Positions 51,082 to 59,488 of a DNA stretch of 64,000 nt are shown here, one piece after another. The notes under the pieces are model-generated. The model did not search any database. It was not told the DNA's origin and saw only the letters and a program-made list of their open reading frames with translations. The stretch is from assembly GCA_013298775.1 (NCBI GenBank), contig JAAFIV010000004.1, positions 62,001 through 126,000 of the forward strand, written 5' to 3'. The stretch is from Ignavibacteria bacterium. GTDB lineage: Bacteria > Bacteroidota > Ignavibacteria > Kapaibacteriales > UBA4661. A program made the translations under genes and the position numbers. Positions within the stretch are counted from its first letter, which is position 1, and every line of letters starts with the position of its first letter.

Positions 51082-53151
51082 TTATGTGGTCGCGTGATAC
51101 GTTGGCGATGTATGATGAAGGTCATGTTTTTCTGGATGCGCTGGTAATTCTACGAAAAACGTCGCGCCCATTGGGTGTTCTTTGCCAAATTCTGATTCGC
51201 ACCAAACCCGCCCGTGCATTGATTCAACGAGCTTTTTGACAATGCTTAAACCCAAGCCGATAGATTGCTCGCCATCGGTAGGCTGCGCCGAAAGTCGAGC
51301 AAATTTCCCAAACAATTTTGCCTTATCCTCTGCCGACAAGCCCGGTCCTTCGTCCTGCACTTCAAGGCGAATAAAGGGTGAAATGTGCGTGCTAACGCCT
51401 ACAACAGGCTCTTGTTGTATTTTTTCTTCCACGCGTTTCAATCGCACAACAATATTTTTTCCGTGCGGCGAGTATTTGAGCGCATTATCCAACAGATTTT
51501 CAAATACTTCTGCACTGGCATCGGCATCAGCGTAGGCGTAGAGCGGCGCGGAGGGTGTTTCTACATGCAGCGTAATTTCCTTCGAGAGCGCGTGCGGCAC
51601 GTGTTCGTCGGCAATGCTGCGCACGAGCGCGGTGAGGTCGAACGGTTGGACGTTCAATTGTACCGCGCCTTCTTCCAGAACATTGCTGCGTAAGAGTTTC
51701 GTGATAATGTTCATCATGCGCTCGGACGATAAACCGATACGCTGCGTGAGCGTTTGAACACGCGAAGCGGCAATGCTGGGGCTACGCTCGGCTTCTTTGT
51801 GCAGTCCCGACGAGGCGAGAATAATACCTGTCAGCGGATTTTTGAGGTCGTGTGCAACAATTCCTAATAGCTCATCTTTTTCGTGATTTAGCCCTGCAAG
51901 CCGTTTATTTGCTTGCTCTAATCCAGTATGACTTTCTTGCAATTGCGCTTGCTGCTGCATGACGACAACGTGATAACTGCGCAATTCCTTCTCTGCCCGC
52001 GCCACATAGCGATACCGATGCACCGCAAGGAGCAGCAGCGCAATACTCACGACAATACCAGCAATGAGGCTGTTGCGCGTCCATTCCAAGCGTTTTTGCT
52101 CAGTTTCACTTTTGAGTAATTCTTTTTGTGTTTTTTCGGAAGAGCGCATCATATCAAGCACTTTCATTCGTTGCTCAATATTTTGCGAACTGAGGGAATC
52201 CCGCAATGAAGTCGTTTCGCGGAAATACCGCAAGGCTTCGGTAGGCTTTCCCACGCGTTCATACAGCGCAGAAAGCCGTTCTTTCATCAATACTAATTCC
52301 AACGAAACGCGGAAACTGTCTGCTAAAACATGCCCGCGCTCTGCGTAGGCAAAGGCTTCAGGGAATCGCCCCTCAGCAGCGCAGATTGCCGACAGATTGT
52401 CGAGGGAACGAATTGCGTAGGATTTATTGCCATCATTCAAAAAAAGCTGTACGGCGCGTTGCTGGTAGTGTTGAGCGGAATCGTATTGCTGAGTGGCAGA
52501 GAAAATCGTGCCGATGTGGTACAGCGCAACGCCCGCAAGGTAGGATTCATTCTCTTGTTGCGCGAGCGCGAGTGCTTTTCGCTCCATTTCAAGAGCTTCT
52601 TGTGGTGTGGAAACTTTCAGCGCAATATCGCCCAAATTTCCATAGACTAAGGCTAATCCAGGCGTGTAGTGGCGTTTGCGAAAAAGTGCCTCTGAGCGCA
52701 CAAAATAATCCTTTGCAATCGCATATTTTCCTTGCGCTTTGTACAAATAGCCAATGTTATTCAGCACAAAACCTTGCTGGACGGAATCATTGAGCGAAAC
52801 AAAGAGGTCGAAGCATTGCAAATGCAGGTCGAGTGCTGCATTGTAATGACCTTCGTAAATAGCCACAATGCCTTGTGTAAGAAGTGAACTCGCTTGCCCT
52901 CGCACAAAACGTGCGTTCTGAGAGCGGCGGTATGCCTCGTGTGCGTATATCAGCGCGGAATCGTGATGGTTATTGCGCATGCTGTATGCAATTTCATTCA
53001 GGCAGGAAATCACGATGGTATCCTGCAAAGAATGGCGTTGTTGCAGGACAGCGAGGCGTTGTTTCAGAGAGTCTGCTTCCGGAATCTGCGCAGAAAGCGT
53101 AGGGAAGAGACCAACAACTAGCAAAAAAACAACAAAGAGAGTTTTTTTCAT
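51082..53151 (-). CDS. TPR-containing membrane histidine kinase 4
   Basis: 689 aa with a clear signal peptide (MKKTLFVVFLLVVGLFPTLSAQ). About eight TPRs (~30-320), coiled coil, membrane helix (~362-382), coiled coil, HisKA with His434 in VAHDLKNPLTG, and HATPase_c with ENLLDNALKYSP, DEGPGLS and SIGLGLSIVKKL. The N-box has Asp for the usual Ser (LLDNA rather than LLSNA). The TPRs would be periplasmic. Probably the first gene of the minus-strand kinase run; the next kinase begins 24 bp after its stop. A tandem palindrome lies ~110 bp upstream. Confidence 0.92.
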   Translation of the reverse strand: MKKTLFVVFLLVVGLFPTLSAQIPEADSLKQRLAVLQQRHSLQDTIVISCLNEIAYSMRNNHHDSALIYAHEAYRRSQNARFVRGQASSLLTQGIVAIYEGHYNAALDLHLQCFDLFVSLNDSVQQGFVLNNIGYLYKAQGKYAIAKDYFVRSEALFRKRHYTPGLALVYGNLGDIALKVSTPQEALEMERKALALAQQENESYLAGVALYHIGTIFSATQQYDSAQHYQQRAVQLFLNDGNKSYAIRSLDNLSAICAAEGRFPEAFAYAERGHVLADSFRVSLELVLMKERLSALYERVGKPTEALRYFRETTSLRDSLSSQNIEQRMKVLDMMRSSEKTQKELLKSETEQKRLEWTRNSLIAGIVVSIALLLLAVHRYRYVARAEKELRSYHVVVMQQQAQLQESHTGLEQANKRLAGLNHEKDELLGIVAHDLKNPLTGIILASSGLHKEAERSPSIAASRVQTLTQRIGLSSERMMNIITKLLRSNVLEEGAVQLNVQPFDLTALVRSIADEHVPHALSKEITLHVETPSAPLYAYADADASAEVFENLLDNALKYSPHGKNIVVRLKRVEEKIQQEPVVGVSTHISPFIRLEVQDEGPGLSAEDKAKLFGKFARLSAQPTDGEQSIGLGLSIVKKLVESMHGRVWCESEFGKEHPMGATFFVELPAHPEKHDLHHTSPTYHATT

Positions 53152-53458
53152 GGTAAAAAATCTCGTGAATAAAGTCGTACAATAAAGCAGAAATGCTGTG
53201 AGCCTTGCTCTGAACCCCTTGTTCCATCAGCATTCTGTATCGCAGTGCTATGAAATACTGTACAGTTACTGTACAGGTATGGTGGTATCTCGTTATGAAG
53301 AAAAAGTATCGCAAAAAATACAAAAACTCTTGGATTCACGCTATGTCTATCGTCGAATAGTCAAAAATTTGTACTCTTCGGCTTTGGAGCATACAAAAAA
53401 ATCTTTGGTACTACATGATTTCAGTTGGCAATCAGGTACGGTCTTGAGTTGAAAAGGT
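53152..53458. other. Intergenic region upstream of TPR kinase 4
   Basis: About 300 bases with a tandem palindrome (ACTGTACAGT at 53259-53268 and a near copy ACTGTACAGG at 53270-53279, 11-bp period). A weak open frame on the plus strand (53198-53452) has no recognisable features and is not called. Confidence 0.45.
53259..53279. promoter_or_regulatory. Tandem CTGTACAG palindromes
   Basis: Two palindromes repeat with an 11-bp period, about one helical turn, ~108-128 bp upstream of TPR kinase 4. Cooperative repressor binding would fit; the protein is unknown. Confidence 0.35.
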
Positions 53459-53471
53459 AAAAAGACAGATA

Positions 53472-53547
53472 GTGGCACAGACATTCTTGTCTGTGTTTTC
53501 CGCCTGAATCTCGCACTAACACTCACAGACAAGAATGTCTGTGCCAC
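53472..53547. repeat. Dispersed TGTCTGTGCCAC hairpin
   Basis: Arms 53472-53495 and 53524-53547 are a perfect 24-nt inverted repeat, the cleanest copy in the window. Confidence 0.85.
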
Positions 53548-53600
53548 TAATGAGGTAGGGATTCTTTCCAACTGAAATCATGTAGTCCAAAATCTTCATC

Positions 53601-53676
53601 GGTAGCGCAGACACTCTTGTCTGCGAGTTTTTATGCGGTGTTGAAGAGGGGCAGACAAGAGTGTCTCTGCCCTACC
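53601..53676. repeat. Dispersed TGTCTGC variant hairpin
   Basis: GGTAGCGCAGACACTCTTGT at 53601 pairs with the region ending CTCTGCCCTACC at 53676, with small bulges. Second hairpin of this family within 130 bp. Confidence 0.75.
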
Positions 53677-53729
53677 AAAGCCTGATAATGTGAGAACATA
53701 CTTCGCTCGCGTCCCATATCCATAGGTTC

Positions 53730-54788
53730 TCAGGATGCTTTTGCCGTTTTGCGTGTACGAGATTTTTTTCGCGAAGGTTTCGGATGACGTTTGGTAGAAT
53801 CCGATGCCGCCTCGCTGAGAGAATCCGCCGCATTTACAGAAAGAGGTTTTGTGAGAAGAGCGCGTTCTTTTGCAAACCAAGCATTATCCAGAGTATGCGC
53901 AAAAAAATCTCGCGGAGAGCGCGTAAAACCTGCCGCAATGGTGGATGGATACTCCTGCGGAGCAACGAGCGAATCACGATTGCCAACGCTATAACCGCCC
54001 GGACGCAGCTGATACCAGCGCGGAATGTAGAGCGAAAACTGTTGTTCGGCAATACGTTTCCCGTTATACAACAGCTCTAAACGTTCATTCATCAGCTTTC
54101 CACGCGATTTTGTTCGCGAACCGAGAAGATATGCGCGTGTGGTGTCGAAGGCAAAACGTGACGTATCAGCAAAGGCAAGAATTCTGGCGGGAATGGTATC
54201 GTACACGATTACGGGGTCGCCAAGTTCGACCACATCGTACAGTTTTTTTACATCTTCGCGCCCTGTACGCACGCAACCATGAGAGCTTGGGCGTACACCC
54301 AAGTATTTGTAGTAACTATCTCGTTCCAAGCCATGAAACCCAACGTTGTAATTAAAACCAATCCACCACAGCATTTTCGTATTGTCGAACTGGCGCGACA
54401 AGGCTTCTGGGGTCTTGCTTTGAATGGAAAAAATACCCGTTGGTGTAGCGATAGCGTCCGTAATTTTCACATTTCCGGTCGAGATGGGAATACGCAGAGA
54501 ATCGCCATTTCGGAAGCGCACGGTAACATGCTGGGTTTGCAAATTTACTTCCAAGAAACGATTACCCAACACATAGACCGTATCGCAAATGCGCGAAAAC
54601 TCTAAATGATTCGCCAAGGCGCGTAAACGCTGGCGTTGGAGCATTGTGTCTTTTTCAATATTGAGCGTTTCCCTTGCGGAGTTTTCCGCCGAAAGAGTAA
54701 ACCGCGACACCGCAAAAAGAAGCGTACAGACCGCACCAACAGACGCAAGTAGGCGAAAAGGAATCATGTTTACAATCAAGCTGTTCAT
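53730..54788 (-). CDS. L,D-transpeptidase (YkuD domain)
   Basis: 352 aa from the ATG at 54788; the earlier ATG at 54857 would overlap the upstream gene by 50 bp. Signal anchor at ~8-34, then a YkuD domain with the catalytic block VGFHGLERDS and SSHGCVRTG (His152, His170, Cys172). It forms 3-3 cross-links in peptidoglycan or ties proteins to it, and acts in the periplasm. The C-terminal ~120 residues end in a very basic tail (KRHPKPSRKKSRTRK), perhaps for wall or membrane binding. Follows the FAD oxidase gene by 19 bp. Confidence 0.9.
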   Translation of the reverse strand: MNSLIVNMIPFRLLASVGAVCTLLFAVSRFTLSAENSARETLNIEKDTMLQRQRLRALANHLEFSRICDTVYVLGNRFLEVNLQTQHVTVRFRNGDSLRIPISTGNVKITDAIATPTGIFSIQSKTPEALSRQFDNTKMLWWIGFNYNVGFHGLERDSYYKYLGVRPSSHGCVRTGREDVKKLYDVVELGDPVIVYDTIPARILAFADTSRFAFDTTRAYLLGSRTKSRGKLMNERLELLYNGKRIAEQQFSLYIPRWYQLRPGGYSVGNRDSLVAPQEYPSTIAAGFTRSPRDFFAHTLDNAWFAKERALLTKPLSVNAADSLSEAASDSTKRHPKPSRKKSRTRKTAKAS

Positions 54789-54807
54789 TGTATGAGGACA
54801 ATTTTTC

Positions 54808-56325
54808 TCAATTTTCTGCTTCAAACATTGTGCCGACACCCAACAAATTTTTCGCATCGAAAATGCGCTTCAGCTCTGCAAACTGCTTCATTGCTTCATT
54901 TCCATACATGTCGCGCAGGTACGGTGCTTTAATTTTCCCAACACCATGCTCGGCGGAAATCGTGCCACCCAGCTCTAATGCTTTCATCACGCAGCGATGA
55001 TACACGGTTTTTGCATGGGTAAATTCTTCAGGTGAATTTGTAAAAATATTTGCATGAACGTGGCTATTACCAATGTGTCCGAAGATAATGTAGTTCAGTT
55101 TTTCTTTCGTAAACTCCTCTACATAAAAGTCGTAGAGAGTGCGAAAATGCTTGTCTGGAACAGCCATATCGGTACCAATTTTACGCTGGTTCAATTCCCG
55201 GATGCGCTCGTAGGTTTTTGCTGGAACGGCGTGGCGGAATTCGCGCAATTCTTCTTGGTCTTTTTCGGTGATAGCAAACCAGCATTCATCCATCAGCGTC
55301 GTGGTGCGGGAAATGAGGTCGTACCAGAGTTCCAGCAAGCGTTCTTCAGTGTGGTCGTTTACCTCTTGCTCGAACCAAACCGCCGCTACCGCACTCGTGG
55401 GAATGCGGGGATATTCTTCATGGACGAACTCCAGTGCATGTTTATCAAAATACTCCAGCGCACGAGATTCTATGCCAAGTGTGGCAAGGTCAATTTCACC
55501 AGAAGCCGCGCCGATATTGATATTTTTGGCGCGTTCTTCCTGCGAGCGTTGGCGTGCTTCTTCCACAAAGGTCATTACGCCATCAAGCGAATCAAAAAAG
55601 ACCACACCAGCAATGATGCGCTCTGGCATGGGAAGAAGACGCACCGTAATTTCAGCAATCGCACCCAACGTGCCTTCCGAGCCGATAAAGAGGTCAATTG
55701 CATCCATATCGGGCTTGATAAAATAGCCCGCCGCATGCTTCATCTCTGGCATGGAAATCGCGGGCAGTGCAATCGTTAATTCTTTTCCGCTTTCTGTTCG
55801 CACGGTTAATTTTCCATCGCGAGCAAGAGTTGTACCGCGTTCTAAGCGCAAGCATTCTCCATCTGGCAAGAATACTCGTAAACCTTCGACAAACGCCCGT
55901 GTTGCGCCGTATTTGAAGGTTCGTGCGCCAGAGGAATTACACGCCACCGTGCCGCCCATTGCTGCTGCACGCTCGGTGGGGTCGGGCGGGTAGAGGCAGC
56001 CGTGTTCTTCGCATGCTGTTTGAAATTCCGAAAGGCGTACGCCTGGCTCTACGACTGCGCGGAGCGTGTTTGCATCAATTGAGCAAATTTTGTTCAATCG
56101 TTCGGTAGAAATCACCGCGCCACCAAAGGGAACACGCGCTCCTGCAAGCCCTGTCCCGCTTCCCGCGATAGTGATGCGCTTTCCCGCTTCGGAACAGCGT
56201 ACAAGAGCCTCGCGCAATTCGTCTTGCGATTCTGGAATGTAGATTTCATCGGCACTTCCGCCCGGCATATTGGAAGCATCGGTGAGATAGGTGAAAATGA
56301 CATCGGGGTCAGTTTTATGAAGCAT
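54808..56325 (-). CDS. FAD-linked oxidase, GlcD / D-lactate dehydrogenase family
   Basis: 505 aa from the ATG at 56325 (TTG at 56355 less likely). FAD-binding PCMH domain with ITIAGSGTGLAGARVPFGG and PTERAAAMGGTVACNSSG, YGATRAFVEGLRVFLPDG, and the FAD-oxidase C-terminal domain (IFGHIGNSHVHANI, GGTISAEHGVGKIKA). It oxidises a 2-hydroxy acid such as D-lactate or glycolate and feeds electrons to a quinone or partner subunit. No Fe-S subunit (GlcF) is visible nearby, so it is probably the single-chain type. Confidence 0.92.
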   Translation of the reverse strand: MLHKTDPDVIFTYLTDASNMPGGSADEIYIPESQDELREALVRCSEAGKRITIAGSGTGLAGARVPFGGAVISTERLNKICSIDANTLRAVVEPGVRLSEFQTACEEHGCLYPPDPTERAAAMGGTVACNSSGARTFKYGATRAFVEGLRVFLPDGECLRLERGTTLARDGKLTVRTESGKELTIALPAISMPEMKHAAGYFIKPDMDAIDLFIGSEGTLGAIAEITVRLLPMPERIIAGVVFFDSLDGVMTFVEEARQRSQEERAKNINIGAASGEIDLATLGIESRALEYFDKHALEFVHEEYPRIPTSAVAAVWFEQEVNDHTEERLLELWYDLISRTTTLMDECWFAITEKDQEELREFRHAVPAKTYERIRELNQRKIGTDMAVPDKHFRTLYDFYVEEFTKEKLNYIIFGHIGNSHVHANIFTNSPEEFTHAKTVYHRCVMKALELGGTISAEHGVGKIKAPYLRDMYGNEAMKQFAELKRIFDAKNLLGVGTMFEAEN

Positions 56326-56518
56326 AGCCGTATAAAAGCAGAATGGTGAAGGCAAATAACAAAAATTGTAAACGTAGCTACAAATGTAGCTATTCTCCCG
56401 CTTTCAGACAAATTCTTGTGTGCCACTATACTTGCCATACACGCAGAAAAGAGCTATATCGTCTTTGTTTGGACAATTCACCTCATATTTTTTTACGCCA
56501 TTTTTTGAGGAACAACTG

Positions 56519-57313
56519 ATGAGTACCGCCGTAAATTCAAAAACACAGAATACCCTTTTGCAACCAATTCTCATTGCACTTGCAACGCTTATCACGCTTG
56601 TCATGAATACGCTTGCTGTGGTGCTTCCCCTCAACAACCGCTCTACTGGAGCCATTTCCGATAGCTTTCGTGTGTATTTTACTCCGGCGGGCTATGTGTT
56701 TTCGATTTGGAGCGTGATTTACACCGCGCTTATTGCTTTTGTTGTCTATTCTTTCTTGCCGCGAAACCGCACAAATGCTACGATTCAGGCTATTTTCCCT
56801 TGGTTCATGCTCAATTGTGCAATGAATAGCGGCTGGATTTTTCTCTGGCACTACGGCTATTATCCTCTCACTATGCTCGTGATGCTGGGTTTGCTTTTTT
56901 CGCTCGTGATGATATATATTCGCTTGGGCGTTGGCGAAACCAGCTATACTGGTGGTGCTTTCTGGTGTTTGCGTTTCACGTTCAGCGTGTATTTGGGGTG
57001 GATTTGTGTGGCAACGATTGCAAACGCAACTGCCCTCCTCTACGACATGCAATGGAGCGGCTTTGGCGTTTCCCCAGCAACGTGGACAAGTATTATGCTC
57101 ATTGTTGCTGTTACGCTGGGAGCAATTATCACAGAAACAAGAAATGATGCGCTTTTGGTGGGTGTTTTGCTCTGGGCGTTTATTGGCATTGGTGTAAAGC
57201 ATTCCGCCGTACCGACCGTAGGCGTAAGCGCGTGGACGGCGGTAGCTTGTACGGCAGCGTTGGTGCTGCGCTGCGTGTGGCTCTCGCGTGGGAAGCGTTT
57301 GCAGGGAGCGTAA
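56519..57313 (+). CDS. TspO/MBR-related tryptophan-rich membrane protein
   Basis: 264 aa from the ATG at 56519 (the frame opens at 56420). At least seven membrane helices and the hallmark segment FTPAGYVFSIWSVIYTALI near 55-75, with WFMLNCAMNSGWIFLWH later; these match the Trp-rich TspO-like proteins of Bacteroidota, which are longer than classical 5-TM TspO. TspO binds porphyrins and sterols in other species; here the function is unknown. The gene diverges from the FAD oxidase and is isolated by a 179-bp gap from the next gene. Confidence 0.8.
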   Translation: MSTAVNSKTQNTLLQPILIALATLITLVMNTLAVVLPLNNRSTGAISDSFRVYFTPAGYVFSIWSVIYTALIAFVVYSFLPRNRTNATIQAIFPWFMLNCAMNSGWIFLWHYGYYPLTMLVMLGLLFSLVMIYIRLGVGETSYTGGAFWCLRFTFSVYLGWICVATIANATALLYDMQWSGFGVSPATWTSIMLIVAVTLGAIITETRNDALLVGVLLWAFIGIGVKHSAVPTVGVSAWTAVACTAALVLRCVWLSRGKRLQGA

Positions 57314-57424
57314 TTGTTCGATAATCAAGATTAGGACGTAGGATAAAAACGAGAGCAATGGGCTGCAGTCCACTATTTACGTCGTTGTTCTGCTCATTTT
57401 TTTAGCGTACATTAGTATTCGCTG

Positions 57425-57466
57425 TTGATACAGTTTCATTGATACAGTTCCATTGATACAGTTCCA
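57425..57466. repeat. Three 14-bp direct repeats upstream of lipoprotein gene
   Basis: TTGATACAGTTYCA occurs three times head to tail (57425-57438, 57439-57452, 57453-57466), 27 bp before the start at 57493. Iteron-like; no binding protein known. Confidence 0.7.
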
Positions 57467-57492
57467 TTTCTCATAATCACAAAGGTACTACC

Positions 57493-58524
57493 ATGCACTA
57501 CCTCCTGTTTTTAAGCGCGATTTGGCAATATTTTTCGCAAAACTTTTTGCAATATTTTTCGCGTCGTGTGGCGCAGACAAGAGTGTCCGCGCTACGGAAG
57601 AAGATAGGCTTTGGTAGCACGGACACTCCTGTCTGTGCCTCTTCTGCAACGATTATTTACGGATTCGTAGCCCTGTGCCTGGCGTGTTTGCTCACAAGTT
57701 GCGTCACGAATTCTCAGTACACGTTTGATATTGTCATCAATAAAACACTCGTAGATTCTGCCAAGCAAGTAATTGTGCGCTATTCCACCGATACGTTTCA
57801 GGATTCTATCGTCGTCGCGCCTGTTGTTTCAGGTTCGGTAATTTCGAGTCGAAACCTAGCATTTGAGAGGGTTCGTAGTAACTATCTAGATTATCCACTC
57901 GGTATTCCAATACCGAGTTTTCCCCTTAGCTCACCACAGCTCCTCTTGGAAGAGTTCAATATTCCTGCTGGAAACAGTAAGGAAGCCACGTTGTACTTAG
58001 GCGAGCGTGTGCGAAGTTTGGAGGTGCGCATTGATGGCATGATGACCTATCAAGCAAATTATGTCCGCGAGCCAGAACGTCGTAAAGACTGGTATTCCAT
58101 TGATTATGTTCCCAAAAAATCTGCCACGCGCTACTGGGATTCCAAACTTTTTCTCGGTTTTTCGGATGTCAGTACGCAAATCATGCTGGCGAATGAGACC
58201 ACATCTACCTTTCGCGTGGAGTACTCCGCCATTCATCCTGTGCGCGGTGCGTTCGATTCTAGCTTCACGTTGTCCCCCAGACAGAGTGCGATGCTGTTGC
58301 AATTCAACACGGACGTTGATTCTGGCGATAAAAACTTCATTCAAGATATGCACCGCTACATCACGTTGTTACAAGTGTTCAACACTTCTACCAATGAAAA
58401 AATCATTGAACGCTCCCGCGCCACAACGCCCTTTGGAAGCGGTGAATGGCAGTATTTTTACCGTCCGCCGCCCTATCAAACAGCGCAATATCTTCGCGCT
58501 ATTCGGCGAAGCGATAAGCAATGA
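57493..58524 (+). CDS. Hypothetical lipoprotein with repeat-filled N-terminus
   Basis: 343 aa from the ATG at 57493. The first ~60 codons include the dispersed hairpin repeat (57567-57640) translated in frame (RRVAQTRVSALRKKIGFGST), after which comes a normal lipobox region CLACLLTSC (Cys near 73). No ATG occurs between the repeat and the lipobox, so the present N-terminus was probably created by a repeat insertion or the true start is non-standard. The body is beta-rich, ~270 residues, unrecognised. It and the following lipoprotein have related overall plans. Confidence 0.65.
   Translation: MHYLLFLSAIWQYFSQNFLQYFSRRVAQTRVSALRKKIGFGSTDTPVCASSATIIYGFVALCLACLLTSCVTNSQYTFDIVINKTLVDSAKQVIVRYSTDTFQDSIVVAPVVSGSVISSRNLAFERVRSNYLDYPLGIPIPSFPLSSPQLLLEEFNIPAGNSKEATLYLGERVRSLEVRIDGMMTYQANYVREPERRKDWYSIDYVPKKSATRYWDSKLFLGFSDVSTQIMLANETTSTFRVEYSAIHPVRGAFDSSFTLSPRQSAMLLQFNTDVDSGDKNFIQDMHRYITLLQVFNTSTNEKIIERSRATTPFGSGEWQYFYRPPPYQTAQYLRAIRRSDKQ
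57567..57640. repeat. Dispersed TGTCTGTGCC hairpin inside a coding region
   Basis: GTGGCGCAGACAAGAGTGTC on the left and GACACTCCTGTCTGTGCC on the right form the arms, joined by GCTAC/GTAGC. This copy lies within the reading frame of the lipoprotein gene. Confidence 0.75.
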
Positions 58525-58578
58525 CGAGCCTTCCAAGCATTTTCTACTGATATTTTCTCTCATTCTTTTTTGATTGCT

Positions 58579-59400
58579 ATGAATCTTTCCCTGCTCTTTC
58601 TTCATAGAGCCACGTACTGGTGCGGCTTCCAAAGTAAAAAACGTATGCTCTTGTGCGCAATGTTTGTCTGTTTGCTCTGCTTTTGTTCTTGCCAGCAGCG
58701 CACTGTTGTTGCGACCTATACGGTGAATCTTGACCAACAACAAGCTCCGCCACTTGGCAAATACGAACTTGCTTTTGTCAAGAATGGTCGTCAGGAAATT
58801 TTGTATTTTGGTCAGCGTGAAGGATTTTTCGTTGTTGATACAATGAAAACAAGCTATGTGGAGTTTTGGGGTTCGGGCGATAACCTCCCACCACCGCGTA
58901 TTCCCTCGCTTCGCGTGATGTGGAATGATATTGTCGCCTATCACGCCATTTACGAGCAAACCCCTCAGCGTTGGAATGATTGGAAATTGGGCGAAACACG
59001 GCTGGACACGGCATCAGGCATTACGTTTCGGGATTATCAACTGAATTTTCGCTACACACCCGCGCAAGCATGGTTCATCATTGAAAACCTTGATTCTACG
59101 CGCTCCTACGAGGCTCGCTTTCGCGGGAGCGGTGTGCGCGATTCCGTTCTGAGCATTCCGCGTGGCATCAGCGCACGGGTGCTGCATCGCATCAGCTATC
59201 CGTTTTTTCAAGAGAATCGTTTTCAAGTTACCCAAGACGTTTTAAACAGAAATCTTGTAGCGGAAATCACCTTGCGACAAGGACTGACGCGGCTTGATTC
59301 GGCAAAGTGGATTCAAGAAACCAATTTTCTGAATAATCGCAACGGCTTCCCCACGCAATACTGCCGCTTCCGCATTCCAGCACAAGGTTTGGTGCAATAA
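58579..59400 (+). CDS. Hypothetical lipoprotein
   Basis: 273 aa from the ATG at 58579; a downstream ATG at 58645 (LLCAMFVCLLCFCSC) gives a more typical lipoprotein signal and is as plausible. Lipobox FCSC, then ~235 residues of beta-rich sequence (YTVNLDQQQAPPLGKYELAF, TMKTSYVEFWG, WIQETNFLNNRNG). Family not recognised. It follows the previous lipoprotein by 54 bp on the same strand; a shared transcript is likely. Confidence 0.7.
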   Translation: MNLSLLFLHRATYWCGFQSKKRMLLCAMFVCLLCFCSCQQRTVVATYTVNLDQQQAPPLGKYELAFVKNGRQEILYFGQREGFFVVDTMKTSYVEFWGSGDNLPPPRIPSLRVMWNDIVAYHAIYEQTPQRWNDWKLGETRLDTASGITFRDYQLNFRYTPAQAWFIIENLDSTRSYEARFRGSGVRDSVLSIPRGISARVLHRISYPFFQENRFQVTQDVLNRNLVAEITLRQGLTRLDSAKWIQETNFLNNRNGFPTQYCRFRIPAQGLVQ

Positions 59401-59488
59401 TTTTCAGGCACAAAAGGCAATACACCGCACCAATCCTCGTCTCTACACAAAAGCAAACAACAAAAACATCAACAAAAAACCAATAACC

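Noticed and set aside
53198-53452. Plus-strand 84-codon open frame upstream of TPR kinase 4
   Set aside because: No known motif, odd composition, overlaps palindromic and intergenic sequence; no support as a gene.
36715-53676. tRNA or small structured RNA genes in the dispersed hairpins
   Set aside because: They are simple two-armed inverted repeats without cloverleaf arms, a T-loop GTTCRA motif in position, or CCA.
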